Source of the DNA: Thiodiazotropha sp037384445
Lineage (GTDB): Bacteria; Pseudomonadota; Gammaproteobacteria; Chromatiales; Chromatiaceae
Assembly: GCA_037384445.1 (NCBI GenBank)
Contig: JARRNY010000076.1
Coordinates: forward strand, 1 to 12,730
Reading direction: 5' to 3'
DNA: 12,730 bases
Below the pieces are notes generated by a model, which did not search any database, was not told where the DNA came from, and saw only the letters and a program-made list of their open reading frames with translations. How positions within the stretch are numbered: the stretch's first letter is position 1; each line of letters opens with the position of its first letter. Of this stretch, positions 6,544-12,730 are shown in pieces. Position numbers and translations under genes: made by a program.

Positions 6544-8013
6544 GTGAAGCTACTGCTTACCATTATTTGCGCTCTTGCTCCGACGATGCTGTTCGCATCG
6601 ACCCAAGGGGGTGAGCATTTCGACCTGACTCACCATTGGGTCGGCTTCACCGCTCTCGCCATCTTCGCCGTCGCCTACCTGCTCGTCATGGCCGAAGAGT
6701 TCACCCATCTAAGGAAGTCCAAACCGGTGATTCTGGCTGCGGGTCTCATTTGGGGCCTGGTGGCCTGGTACTACCAGACCCACGATATGCCCCATGCAGC
6801 AGAGGAGATGGTGCGCCACAACCTGCTGGAGTATGCAGAACTGATGCTCTTTCTGCTGGTGGCGATGACCTATATCAACGCCATGGATGAGCGCAATGTG
6901 TTCGAGAAGCTCCGCTCCTGGTTGGTTGCCAAAGGCTTCGGCTTCCGTCAGCTCTTTTGGATCACCGGTGTGCTTGCTTTCTTTATCTCTCCAGTGGCCG
7001 ACAATCTGACCACCGCCCTGCTGATGTGCGCCGTGGTATTGGCCGTCGGCGGCAGCAACAACAAATTCATCCTGCTTGCCTGTATCAATATCGTGGTAGC
7101 CGCCAACGCCGGTGGGGCATTCAGCCCGTTCGGCGACATCACCACCCTGATGGTGTGGCAAAAGAGTATTCAGACCGCCCAGGGCGCCGTCGACTTCTGG
7201 TCTTTCTTCTCCCTTTTCATCCCCTCCCTCGTCAACTGGCTGGTACCCGCCGCCATCATGAACTTCGCGGTACCCAATGAGATACCCCAAGGCGGCGGAG
7301 AGTCTGCCGAAATGCTTCGTGGCGCCAAACGCATCATCATCCTTTTTCTGGCGACCATCGTCACCGCAGTCAGTTTTCACAATTTTCTCGGTATGCCTCC
7401 GGTGGTCGGCATGCTGACTGGCCTGGCTTATCTGCAATTCTTTGGTTTCTATCTGAAGAAGACCTACAGCAAGGATCACAAACACCCCGACAAGAACGAT
7501 CTGACCGAGATGGAACATGACGGGCAAATGGGTGACATGGTGGCCTTCGATGTCTTCAACAAGGTGGCCCGCGCCGAGTGGGACACCCTGCTCTTCTTCT
7601 ACGGTGTGGTATTGTGTGTCGGTGGTCTTGGCTTCATTGGCTACCTGGCACTCGCTTCCGAGGTCATGTATACCCAGTGGGGAGCCACCCTGGGATTGTC
7701 GGCAGGCATGAATGCCACGCCGGCCAACGTCATGGTCGGCGTCCTTTCGGCTATTGTTGACAACATCCCGGTGATGTTCGCCGTGCTGACCATGATGCCC
7801 GACATGTCCATGGGTCAGTGGCTGCTGGTCACCCTGACTGCGGGTGTCGGCGGCTCCTTGCTCTCAATCGGATCGGCGGCCGGAGTTGCCCTGATGGGGC
7901 AGGCCCGGGGTAAGTACACCTTTTTCGGTCACCTGAAATGGACCCCGGTCATCGCCCTGGGTTATGTCGCCAGTGTTCTGGTGCATCTCTGGCTCAACGC
8001 GAGCATTTTCTGA
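6544..8013 (+). CDS. nhaD: NhaD-type Na+/H+ antiporter, copy 1
   Basis: NhaD exchanges cytoplasmic Na+ or Li+ for external H+ across the inner membrane and is typical of marine and haloalkaliphilic bacteria. The 489-residue protein begins at GTG 6544, chosen for AGAGG seven bases upstream. It opens with a signal-like hydrophobic segment (to about FAS, 17-19), then many membrane helices. The motifs shown to matter by mutagenesis of Vibrio cholerae NhaD are all here, as I recall the numbering: E99 in YAEL, D153-N154 in ADNLTTA, N188, D198 and T200/T201 in FGDITT, and D406-N407 in VDNIP. A charged, His/Lys/Asp-rich cytoplasmic loop lies near 305-335. The C-terminus (GVGGSLLSIGSAAGVALMG, 435-452) is family typical. 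Length matches the family (about 477). It precedes a second nhaD by 90 bases. Confidence 0.95.
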   Translation: MKLLLTIICALAPTMLFASTQGGEHFDLTHHWVGFTALAIFAVAYLLVMAEEFTHLRKSKPVILAAGLIWGLVAWYYQTHDMPHAAEEMVRHNLLEYAELMLFLLVAMTYINAMDERNVFEKLRSWLVAKGFGFRQLFWITGVLAFFISPVADNLTTALLMCAVVLAVGGSNNKFILLACINIVVAANAGGAFSPFGDITTLMVWQKSIQTAQGAVDFWSFFSLFIPSLVNWLVPAAIMNFAVPNEIPQGGGESAEMLRGAKRIIILFLATIVTAVSFHNFLGMPPVVGMLTGLAYLQFFGFYLKKTYSKDHKHPDKNDLTEMEHDGQMGDMVAFDVFNKVARAEWDTLLFFYGVVLCVGGLGFIGYLALASEVMYTQWGATLGLSAGMNATPANVMVGVLSAIVDNIPVMFAVLTMMPDMSMGQWLLVTLTAGVGGSLLSIGSAAGVALMGQARGKYTFFGHLKWTPVIALGYVASVLVHLWLNASIF

Positions 8014-8040
8014 TCCACGCTCCCTGAGATACGACCGGGA

Positions 8041-8088
8041 GTTGTAAAGTTGATCCAAGCCTGCGGCTAAACCCGCTGTAGGCACAAC
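8041..8088. repeat. Nested inverted repeat between the two nhaD genes
   Basis: GTTGT (8041-8045) and ACAAC (8084-8088) flank an inner GCGG (8063-8066) / CCGC (8073-8076) hairpin with the CTAAAC loop. The core resembles the palindrome near 5707-5718. No T-run follows, so it is not a clear terminator; it may be a dispersed palindromic repeat or a processing hairpin in an nhaD-nhaD transcript. Confidence 0.35.
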
Positions 8089-8103
8089 GGTACATCAATC
8101 GAC

Positions 8104-9543
8104 ATGAACAGACGCCATGCAATGGTTGCCCTGCTCCTCTGTCTCCCTGGTCAGGCACTGGCGGAGCATATGTCCGCCAGTGGCTACAGTATGAGTACCA
8201 ACTGGGTCGGCCTGCTCTCCATCGCGATTTTCCTGCTGGCCCTGCTCGCCGTCGCCATCGAAGAGTTTATCGATCTACCCAAGTCAAAGCCGATACTGCT
8301 TGCCTCGGGTCTGATCTGGGGGCTGATCGGCTGGTATTCCATCCATCACGGCAGCAACCATGCGGCTGAAACCGCGCTGCGACACAGTTTGCTGCAGTAT
8401 GCTGAGCTGATGCTCTTCTTCCTGGTGGTGATGACCTACGTCAATGCTCTGGCCGAGCGACGGGTCTTTTTAGCCCTGCGCACCTGGGTCGGCCATCGCC
8501 AATACAGCTACAAACGAATTTTCTGGATCACCGGCCTCGCTACCTTTCTGCTTTCCCCGTTTCTCGATAATCTATCAACCGCCCTGATAATGGGGGCAAT
8601 CGTGCTCAACCTGGAACGGGATAATCGCCGCTTCATCGCTCTCTCCTGCACCAATATCGTTATCGCCTCCAACGCCGGCGGCGCCTTTAGCCCGTTTGGC
8701 GATCTCACAACCCTGATGGTCTGGCAGCAGGACATCATCAGCACCACCGGTCGTGTCGACTTCTTCTCGTTTTTCAACCTGCTGATACCATCAATGGTCA
8801 ACTACCTGGTACCGGCGGCTTTTATGCATTTTGCTGTTCCTGAAGGGCAACTCACTGTCACTCAGGAGCAGATCAGCATGCGGCGGGGGGCTAAACGCAT
8901 CATGCTTCTGTTGCTGCTGACTATCACTACTGCGGTCTATTTTCAGTGGCAACTCTATCTGCCCGCGGCGATCGGCGTCATGACCGGTCTCTCCTACCTG
9001 CAGTTTTTCGGCTTCTACCTAAAGAAGACCCATCGACCGAGCAACACGACGATCACCACCTCGGAGGGCCCGGACTTCTCGATCGTGGTGGAGAGCCGAC
9101 AGCCCTTCGACGTCTTTCTGCGGGTTGCGCGGGCAGAGTGGGACACGCTGCTTTTTCTCTGCGGTGTCATCCTTTCGGTGGGTGGACTCGGCTACCTGGG
9201 TTATCTGACCCTGGCCTCTGAGCTGCTCTATGTTCAATGGGGGCCCACCACGGCCAACGTCTCCATCGGACTGGCCTCCTCAGTGCTGGAAAATATTCCC
9301 ACCATGTCAGCGGTTCTGGCCATGAATCCGGAGATGTCCCTGGGTCAATGGCTACTGGTCACCCTGGCCGCTGGCGTGGGGGGAAGCCTGCTCTCCATCG
9401 GTTCGGCAGCCGGTGTTGCCCTGATGGGGCATGCAAAAGGAAAATATACGTTTTTCAGTCACTTAAAGTGGACTCCAGTGATTGCTCTGGGCTTTATGGC
9501 GAGCATACTTTGCCATCTCTGGCTGAATAGCATCCACTTCTAG
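8104..9543 (+). CDS. nhaD: NhaD-type Na+/H+ antiporter, diverged copy 2
   Basis: A 479-residue paralogue of the gene before it, clearly homologous along its whole length, with near-identical stretches at the C-terminus (GQWLLVTL, GVGGSLLSIGSAAGVALMG, HLKWTPVIALG). It starts with a signal-like segment ending ALA|EH (about residue 20). Conserved key residues: E101, D155-N156 (FLDNLSTA), N190, D200 and T202/T203 (FGDLTT). Two differences stand out. The aspartate at the VDNIP position of copy 1 (D406) is glutamate here (E396, in LENIP), and the loop before it is about ten residues shorter. The cytoplasmic loop near 308-335 is also less charged. No Shine-Dalgarno is visible before the ATG, in contrast to copy 1, so it may be translated less. 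Probably a tandem duplication with changed ion selectivity or pH response; whether it still transports is unknown. Confidence 0.93.
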   Translation: MNRRHAMVALLLCLPGQALAEHMSASGYSMSTNWVGLLSIAIFLLALLAVAIEEFIDLPKSKPILLASGLIWGLIGWYSIHHGSNHAAETALRHSLLQYAELMLFFLVVMTYVNALAERRVFLALRTWVGHRQYSYKRIFWITGLATFLLSPFLDNLSTALIMGAIVLNLERDNRRFIALSCTNIVIASNAGGAFSPFGDLTTLMVWQQDIISTTGRVDFFSFFNLLIPSMVNYLVPAAFMHFAVPEGQLTVTQEQISMRRGAKRIMLLLLLTITTAVYFQWQLYLPAAIGVMTGLSYLQFFGFYLKKTHRPSNTTITTSEGPDFSIVVESRQPFDVFLRVARAEWDTLLFLCGVILSVGGLGYLGYLTLASELLYVQWGPTTANVSIGLASSVLENIPTMSAVLAMNPEMSLGQWLLVTLAAGVGGSLLSIGSAAGVALMGHAKGKYTFFSHLKWTPVIALGFMASILCHLWLNSIHF

Positions 9544-9569
9544 CCCCCACCTCCCTGCGGCCCCGTTCG

Positions 9570-9598
9570 CTGGATTTGCGGCTTTGCCGTGGTATAGT
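9570..9598 (+). promoter_or_regulatory. Candidate extended -10 promoter for phosphoribulokinase
   Basis: TGGTATAGT (9590-9598) is an extended -10: TG, one base, then TATAGT (five of six matches). The -35 at the 17-base position (CTGGAT) is poor, which extended -10 promoters tolerate. The transcript would begin near 9605, giving a leader of about 97 bases before prk. Confidence 0.5.
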
Positions 9599-9617
9599 TG
9601 GCTCCAATTTTTCCTCA

Positions 9618-9666
9618 CGTCCGGTCCCTAAAAGACTAAAATCGCCCCTTGGCGAAACTCCGGACG
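9618..9666 (+). promoter_or_regulatory. Folded 5' leader of phosphoribulokinase
   Basis: CGTCCGG (9618-9624) pairs perfectly with CCGGACG (9660-9666). Inside it, TCGCC (9642-9646) pairs with GGCGA (9651-9655) around a CCTT loop, leaving a purine-rich single strand of about 17 bases on the 5' side and four on the 3' side. This asymmetric two-stem fold lies between the likely transcription start and the gene. There is no T-run, so it is not an attenuator of the simple kind. It may stabilise the mRNA or bind a ligand or protein; it could also be a DNA operator. Confidence 0.45.
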
Positions 9667-9701
9667 ATAACATTACAACGATTAGAGAAAGGGAGAAGTC
9701 A

Positions 9702-10574
9702 ATGTCCAAGAAGCATCCTGTGGTTGCCGTTACCGGGTCATCCGGCGCAGGCACAACGACCGTCAAACGAGCATTCGAGCACATTTTCTATCGCGACGGC
9801 ATTAAAGCTGCTGTGGTAGAGGGTGACAGTTTCCATCGCTTTACCCGCGTGGAAATGCGCAAGAAAGTGGCTGAAGGCCTCAGCCATTTCGGTCCCCAGG
9901 CCAACCACTTCAACAAGATCGCCAAGCTGTTCAAGACCTATGGCGAGACCGGCCTGGGCCAGAAGCGCTACTACCTGCACAGCCCCGAAGAGGCCGCCGA
10001 ACACAACGCCCGTCTGGGCTGTGATCAGAAGCCCGGTGAATTCACTCCCTGGGAGCAGATCGAGGGCGGCACCGACCTGCTCTTCTACGAAGGCCTGCAT
10101 GGCATGGTGGTCGACGGCGATACCGATGTAGCCAAACACGTCGACCTGGGTGTGGGTGTAGTACCGATCGTCAACCTGGAGTGGATCCAGAAGATCTTCC
10201 GCGACAACGCGGAGCGTGGTTACAGCGAGGAGGCCATTGTCGACACCATCATGCGTCGCATGCCCGACTACATCAACCACGTCACCCCCCAGTTCTCACG
10301 CACTGACATCAACTTCCAACGGGTGCCGACGGTGGATACCTCGAACCCCTTCATCGCCCGTGACATCCCCACCCCGGATGAGAGCTTCGTGGTGATTCGT
10401 TTCAGCGATCCGAGGAAGTTCGACATCAACTTTCCCTACCTGCTGTCGATGATCGACAACTCCTTCATGTCTCGGCGCAACTCCATCGTGGTGCCAGGCG
10501 GTAAAATGGGATTCGCCATGGAGATCATTCTGCAGCCCATCATCGAGCGCATGATGGACGCCCGTAACGTCTGA
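9702..10574 (+). CDS. prk: Phosphoribulokinase (Calvin cycle)
   Basis: Phosphoribulokinase phosphorylates ribulose 5-phosphate with ATP to ribulose 1,5-bisphosphate, the substrate of RuBisCO, in the cytoplasm. The 290-residue length is that of the proteobacterial class I enzyme, for example from Rhodobacter. The P-loop is GSSGAGTTTV (12-21). VEGDSFHRF (39-47) supplies the catalytic base D42 and H45, with R49 following. LLFYEGLHG, NLEWIQKI, RRMPDYI, QFSRTDINFQRVP and VDTSNPFIARDIP are family hallmarks. The ATG is preceded by GGGAG at the right distance. It is alone here: no RuBisCO or other cbb genes are in the window. It has its own promoter, leader and terminator, so it is probably a single-gene unit. 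It marks the organism as a Calvin-cycle autotroph. The name cbbP is equally used. Confidence 0.97.
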   Translation: MSKKHPVVAVTGSSGAGTTTVKRAFEHIFYRDGIKAAVVEGDSFHRFTRVEMRKKVAEGLSHFGPQANHFNKIAKLFKTYGETGLGQKRYYLHSPEEAAEHNARLGCDQKPGEFTPWEQIEGGTDLLFYEGLHGMVVDGDTDVAKHVDLGVGVVPIVNLEWIQKIFRDNAERGYSEEAIVDTIMRRMPDYINHVTPQFSRTDINFQRVPTVDTSNPFIARDIPTPDESFVVIRFSDPRKFDINFPYLLSMIDNSFMSRRNSIVVPGGKMGFAMEIILQPIIERMMDARNV

Positions 10575-10601
10575 CCCCCTCTCCTATCAGACAACGATAA
10601 C

Positions 10602-10635
10602 AAGCCGCATCGGTCATACCGATGCGGCTTTTTTT
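10602..10635 (+). terminator. Rho-independent terminator of phosphoribulokinase
   Basis: AAGCCGCATCGG (10602-10613) pairs perfectly with CCGATGCGGCTT (10619-10630) around the loop TCATA, followed by a run of seven Ts (10629-10635). It lies 28 bases after the prk stop. Confidence 0.95.
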
Positions 10636-10765
10636 CTCCCCTGATGGCCGGAGAGAACCCCATCCCTCTTGTTTTTGGGTGATTTGAGAATTTTCAATGT
10701 GCAGTACGCCACCTTTAACTTAGTGTTTCACTCAGACTTTCATTGCCACCGCTTCTGGAACCAAG

Positions 10766-11725
10766 ATGAACGAATCCTCACGCCTCGCCCACTTCCCAAT
10801 CTCCTTTTTCGCCACCGTGATGGGACTGACCGGCCTGTGTATCGCCTGGGAGAAAGCCGAACACACCTTCGACCTGCCGATTCGGCTGGAAAGCGCGCTG
10901 CTGCCCTTCGCGGCTCTTGTTTTCGCCGGCCTGTTGATGCTCTACCTTCTCAAGCTGTACCGCTATCCTCAGGAGGTGTTCAAGGAGCTGAACCATCCGG
11001 TAAAGCTGAATTTCTTCCCGGCCATCTCCATCAGCCTGATCCTGCTTTCTATCGCCATTCTCAAGACCCAGCCTGACCTGTCACTGGTACTCTGGGGCAT
11101 CGGCACCGCACTGCATTTGGGTTTTACCCTCTATGTCATGAATGTCTGGATTCACCACGATAAATTCGAGATCCACCACATCAGCCCAGCCTGGTTCATC
11201 CCGGTAGTGGGCAACGTGTTGGTACCGATCGCAGGCACGGCACATGGCTATACGGAGGTCTCCTGGTTCTTCTTCAGTATCGGCATCCTCTTCTGGTTGG
11301 TACTGTTCACCATCATCTTCTACCGGGTGCTGTTCCATCACCCGCTACCTGAGAAGCTGATGCCGACCTTTTTTATCCTCATCGCGCCACCCGCCGTCGG
11401 CTTTATCTCCTATGTCAAACTGGCTGGCGGTCTCGACAACTTTGCCCATGTGCTTTACTACGCCGGCCTCTTTCTGACTCTGCTATTGCTGACCCAGGCA
11501 TCCCGCTTCTCCCGTCTGCAGTTCTTTCTCTCCTGGTGGGCCTACTCCTTTCCGTTGGCTGCCATCACCATCGCCTCCCTCTTGATGTATCGCACACAGC
11601 ACCAGATCGGTTTCGCCGTCATCAGTTGGCTGTTGCTGTCGATCCTGACATTGGTAGTGACCTTCCTGCTCTACCGCACTCTGAAGGCGATTGGTGGCAA
11701 CAAAATTTGCCTGCCGGAGGATTGA
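10766..11725 (+). CDS. TehA/SLAC1 family (TDT) anion channel or exporter
   Basis: A 319-residue polytopic inner-membrane protein of the tellurite-resistance/dicarboxylate (TDT) family, which includes bacterial TehA and plant SLAC1 anion channels. The opening FPISFFATVMGLTGLCIAW (residues 10-28) is the family's first helix, and AWFIPVVGNVLVPIAG (about 142-157) is the second characteristic block. About ten hydrophobic segments fit the known fold. Members conduct chloride, nitrate, malate or sulfite-like anions; substrate cannot be read from sequence, and no tehB partner is present. It follows the prk terminator by 130 bases and so has its own promoter, though only poor candidates are seen (for example TTTTCA with TTTAAC 17 bases later, around 10693-10721). 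A GGAA precedes the ATG. Confidence 0.85.
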   Translation: MNESSRLAHFPISFFATVMGLTGLCIAWEKAEHTFDLPIRLESALLPFAALVFAGLLMLYLLKLYRYPQEVFKELNHPVKLNFFPAISISLILLSIAILKTQPDLSLVLWGIGTALHLGFTLYVMNVWIHHDKFEIHHISPAWFIPVVGNVLVPIAGTAHGYTEVSWFFFSIGILFWLVLFTIIFYRVLFHHPLPEKLMPTFFILIAPPAVGFISYVKLAGGLDNFAHVLYYAGLFLTLLLLTQASRFSRLQFFLSWWAYSFPLAAITIASLLMYRTQHQIGFAVISWLLLSILTLVVTFLLYRTLKAIGGNKICLPED

Positions 11726-11801
11726 GCGAGCATCTGAACGACTCAAAGCGATCCGAAAATCCCCTGGCTATTCATTAAGCTTTTTAAGAGATTCCTAGGT
11801 A

Positions 11802-11888
11802 ACTCCCTCATTTTGGCATAGATTTCCTATAAGCCGTCTGCTGTCAGACGGCAATAATAATCGCCGGATTGAGGGAGTCTTTATGCCA
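11802..11888 (+). promoter_or_regulatory. Candidate translation-control RNA with pseudoknot topology
   Basis: Three perfect pairings can form in the leader of the small membrane protein gene. ACTCCCTCA (11802-11810) pairs with TGAGGGAGT (11870-11878), which contains the ribosome binding site GAGGGAG. TGGCATA (11814-11820) pairs with TATGCCA (11882-11888), which contains the ATG start codon. GCCGTCTG (11833-11840) pairs with CAGACGGC (11845-11852) around CTGT. The first two are interleaved, giving a pseudoknot-like order (1-2-1'-2'), or they are alternative folds. Either would hide the start site. No T-run follows any stem. No known riboswitch class was recognised; function is inference from the pairing. 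Confidence 0.55.
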
Positions 11889-12134
11889 TTGTCGTTAGAT
11901 ACCCTGCTGTTTTGGAGTGGACTCGCACTCTTGAGCATCGGCCTGTTCGTCTTTCTCGCCGGCAAGAAGAGTAGCGACGAAAGCAAGAAGGAGAGCAACC
12001 GGTTCGAAGCCTTCGGCATCAAGATCGACATCAACAATCCCTCGCTGATCCTCATCATGCTGGGCGCGGTCATGATGCTCTCGCCCAAGTTCATGCCACA
12101 GGAGGCGACTAAGACTCCGCTTTCCGATGTTTGA
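11883..12134 (+). CDS. Small two-helix membrane protein, unknown function
   Basis: An unrecognised 83-residue protein with two likely membrane helices (about residues 8-26 and 52-67). Between them is a charged stretch (GKKSSDESKKESNRFEAFGIKIDIN). By the positive-inside rule the loop faces the cytoplasm and both ends face the periplasm. The ATG at 11883 has GAGGGAG five bases upstream, an excellent ribosome binding site that is itself paired in the leader structure described. A perfect AGGAGG (12100-12105) lies near the end of the gene without a start codon at the usual distance. Its TGA overlaps the TTG of the next frame (TTGA). It may be the N-terminal, membrane-anchoring half of a longer protein interrupted by a frameshift. 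Confidence 0.65.
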   Translation: MPLSLDTLLFWSGLALLSIGLFVFLAGKKSSDESKKESNRFEAFGIKIDINNPSLILIMLGAVMMLSPKFMPQEATKTPLSDV

Positions 12135-12616
12135 CCTCTCCACAAACCGCTTCTATTCCGCCCCCCACAGTGACTCCACCTGGACAAGCTCTACCGACTG
12201 CAACTACTGCTCTGCCTGTCAAGAAAACGCTCGTTGCAGCACCTGCAACTCAGCCAGCTACTTCAACACTGATAACACCGCCCACTCCACCGGCAAAAAA
12301 GAAAGCACAGCCGCCGCCACCTAAACAGGTCTCAAAATCAAACCCGGTAGCGAGCAAACCTAAGCCGGTCACACCAGAAGTCGTCGCCGTAGCCGAACCC
12401 ACTCCCCTCGACACCATGGTGGTGGCGACCGTGGCCGACGTCAGCAAACAAGCGGGGATAAGCGAAAGCGCTGAAGCCTACGCGAAACGCGCTTCCGAGG
12501 AGATCGCGCTACAGGCGGGTGAAATCTTCAGTGACAGCCTGAAGGTCGCGAAAGACAAAGTAGATGATCTGCGGGCGCACCTGGCACAAGGGGCCGAGGA
12601 CTACAAATCGCTATGA
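12131..12616 (+). CDS. Proline-rich protein, or detached C-terminal half of the preceding gene
   Basis: A 161-residue frame starting at TTG 12131, in the -1 frame relative to the preceding gene and overlapping its stop by three bases. The first 90 residues are Pro/Ala/Thr/Lys rich (IPPPTVTPPG, PPTPPAKKKAQPPPPKQ), like the periplasm-spanning linkers of TonB-like proteins. The last 70 (VADVSKQAG onward) are helical and charged, with AYAKRASEEIALQAGEIF. There is no signal peptide and no proper Shine-Dalgarno, so alone it would depend on coupling through the TTGA overlap. One extra T in the TTT at 12130-12132 would join the two frames without a stop into a 245-residue protein with two anchor helices, a Pro-rich linker and a C-terminal helix domain. 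No family is recognised. Confidence 0.55.
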   Translation: MTSPQTASIPPPTVTPPGQALPTATTALPVKKTLVAAPATQPATSTLITPPTPPAKKKAQPPPPKQVSKSNPVASKPKPVTPEVVAVAEPTPLDTMVVATVADVSKQAGISESAEAYAKRASEEIALQAGEIFSDSLKVAKDKVDDLRAHLAQGAEDYKSL

Positions 12617-12730
12617 AAGACATGGAAGGCTGACATTCTCATACTCGGCGACTTCAGGATCATCACCGGCTGGTCGAGTATCGACTCAGCCTATTGGCCT
12701 GACTATCATCTCCACCTCTACAACTGTGAT
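12617..12730. other. Unassigned right-edge sequence
   Basis: No gene is supported. Two plus-strand frames stay open to the edge, one of them in frame with the stop at 12614-12616, but neither has an ATG, GTG or TTG start early enough. A short inverted repeat GAGT-ATCG-ACTC is present near 12677-12688. A gene may begin beyond the window. Confidence 0.3.

Noticed and set aside
6709..7527. 272-codon minus-strand open frame
   Set aside because: It is antisense to the first nhaD, has a low-complexity His/Gly/Gln-rich translation and no family features.
11833..11852. 8-bp hairpin as a terminator for the TehA-like gene
   Set aside because: It is followed by AATAATAATCG, not a T-run, and on the other strand there is no T-run either.
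12127..12324. ATG-started frame MFDLSTNRF in the +1 frame at the junction
   Set aside because: Its Ser/Thr/Cys-rich translation looks like an out-of-frame reading of the proline-rich frame, which runs longer and has a coherent composition.
12617..12730. 38 open codons after the stop at 12614-12616, suggesting stop readthrough or a new gene
   Set aside because: There is no start codon and another frame is equally open; 114 bases without a stop is not unusual at this GC content.
1..12730. CRISPR arrays, tRNA or rRNA genes, insertion sequences, phage genes
   Set aside because: No regularly spaced repeats, no tRNA-like cloverleaf, no transposase or integrase motifs and no terminal repeats were seen on either strand.

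Overview
The window looks like chromosome from a free-living or symbiotic chemoautotrophic gammaproteobacterium, probably marine or otherwise saline. The gene block rsmI / lpoA-yraN-gmhA-dolP is the arrangement known from Escherichia coli (rsmI-lpoA-yraN-diaA-dolP) and Pseudomonas. A proteobacterial phosphoribulokinase implies the Calvin cycle. Two adjacent NhaD sodium/proton antiporters fit a sodium-rich habitat. A sulfur oxidiser of the Chromatiales type is my guess from this combination; nothing here fixes the genus.

Layout: positions 1-557 (minus) hold the N-terminal part of rsmI, cut by the window edge. It diverges from lpoA (613-2607), which is followed by yraN (abutting), a gap of 121 bases, gmhA, dolP and an FAD-linked D-2-hydroxyacid dehydrogenase (to 5678). 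These five genes run the same way with short gaps and serve cell-envelope upkeep (penicillin-binding protein activation, heptose for LPS, outer-membrane integrity) plus a respiratory-type oxidoreductase. A small secreted protein of unknown function (5816-6241) follows and ends at a strong terminator.

The middle is a tandem nhaD pair (6544-8013 and 8104-9543). The upstream copy has a long structured leader. The downstream copy has changed one of the family's key aspartates to glutamate and lost about ten residues just before it. Next comes prk (9702-10574) with an extended -10 promoter, a folded 5' leader and a strong terminator, then a TehA/SLAC1-type anion channel protein (10766-11725).

The right end holds the least explained part. 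A leader at 11802-11888 can base-pair with both the ribosome binding site and the start codon of a small two-helix membrane protein (11883-12134). That gene overlaps, by a TTGA stop/start, a proline-rich reading frame (12131-12616) that may be its separated C-terminal half. The last 114 bases show no supportable gene.

All functional calls rest on reading the translated sequences and on remembered family features; no database search was run.
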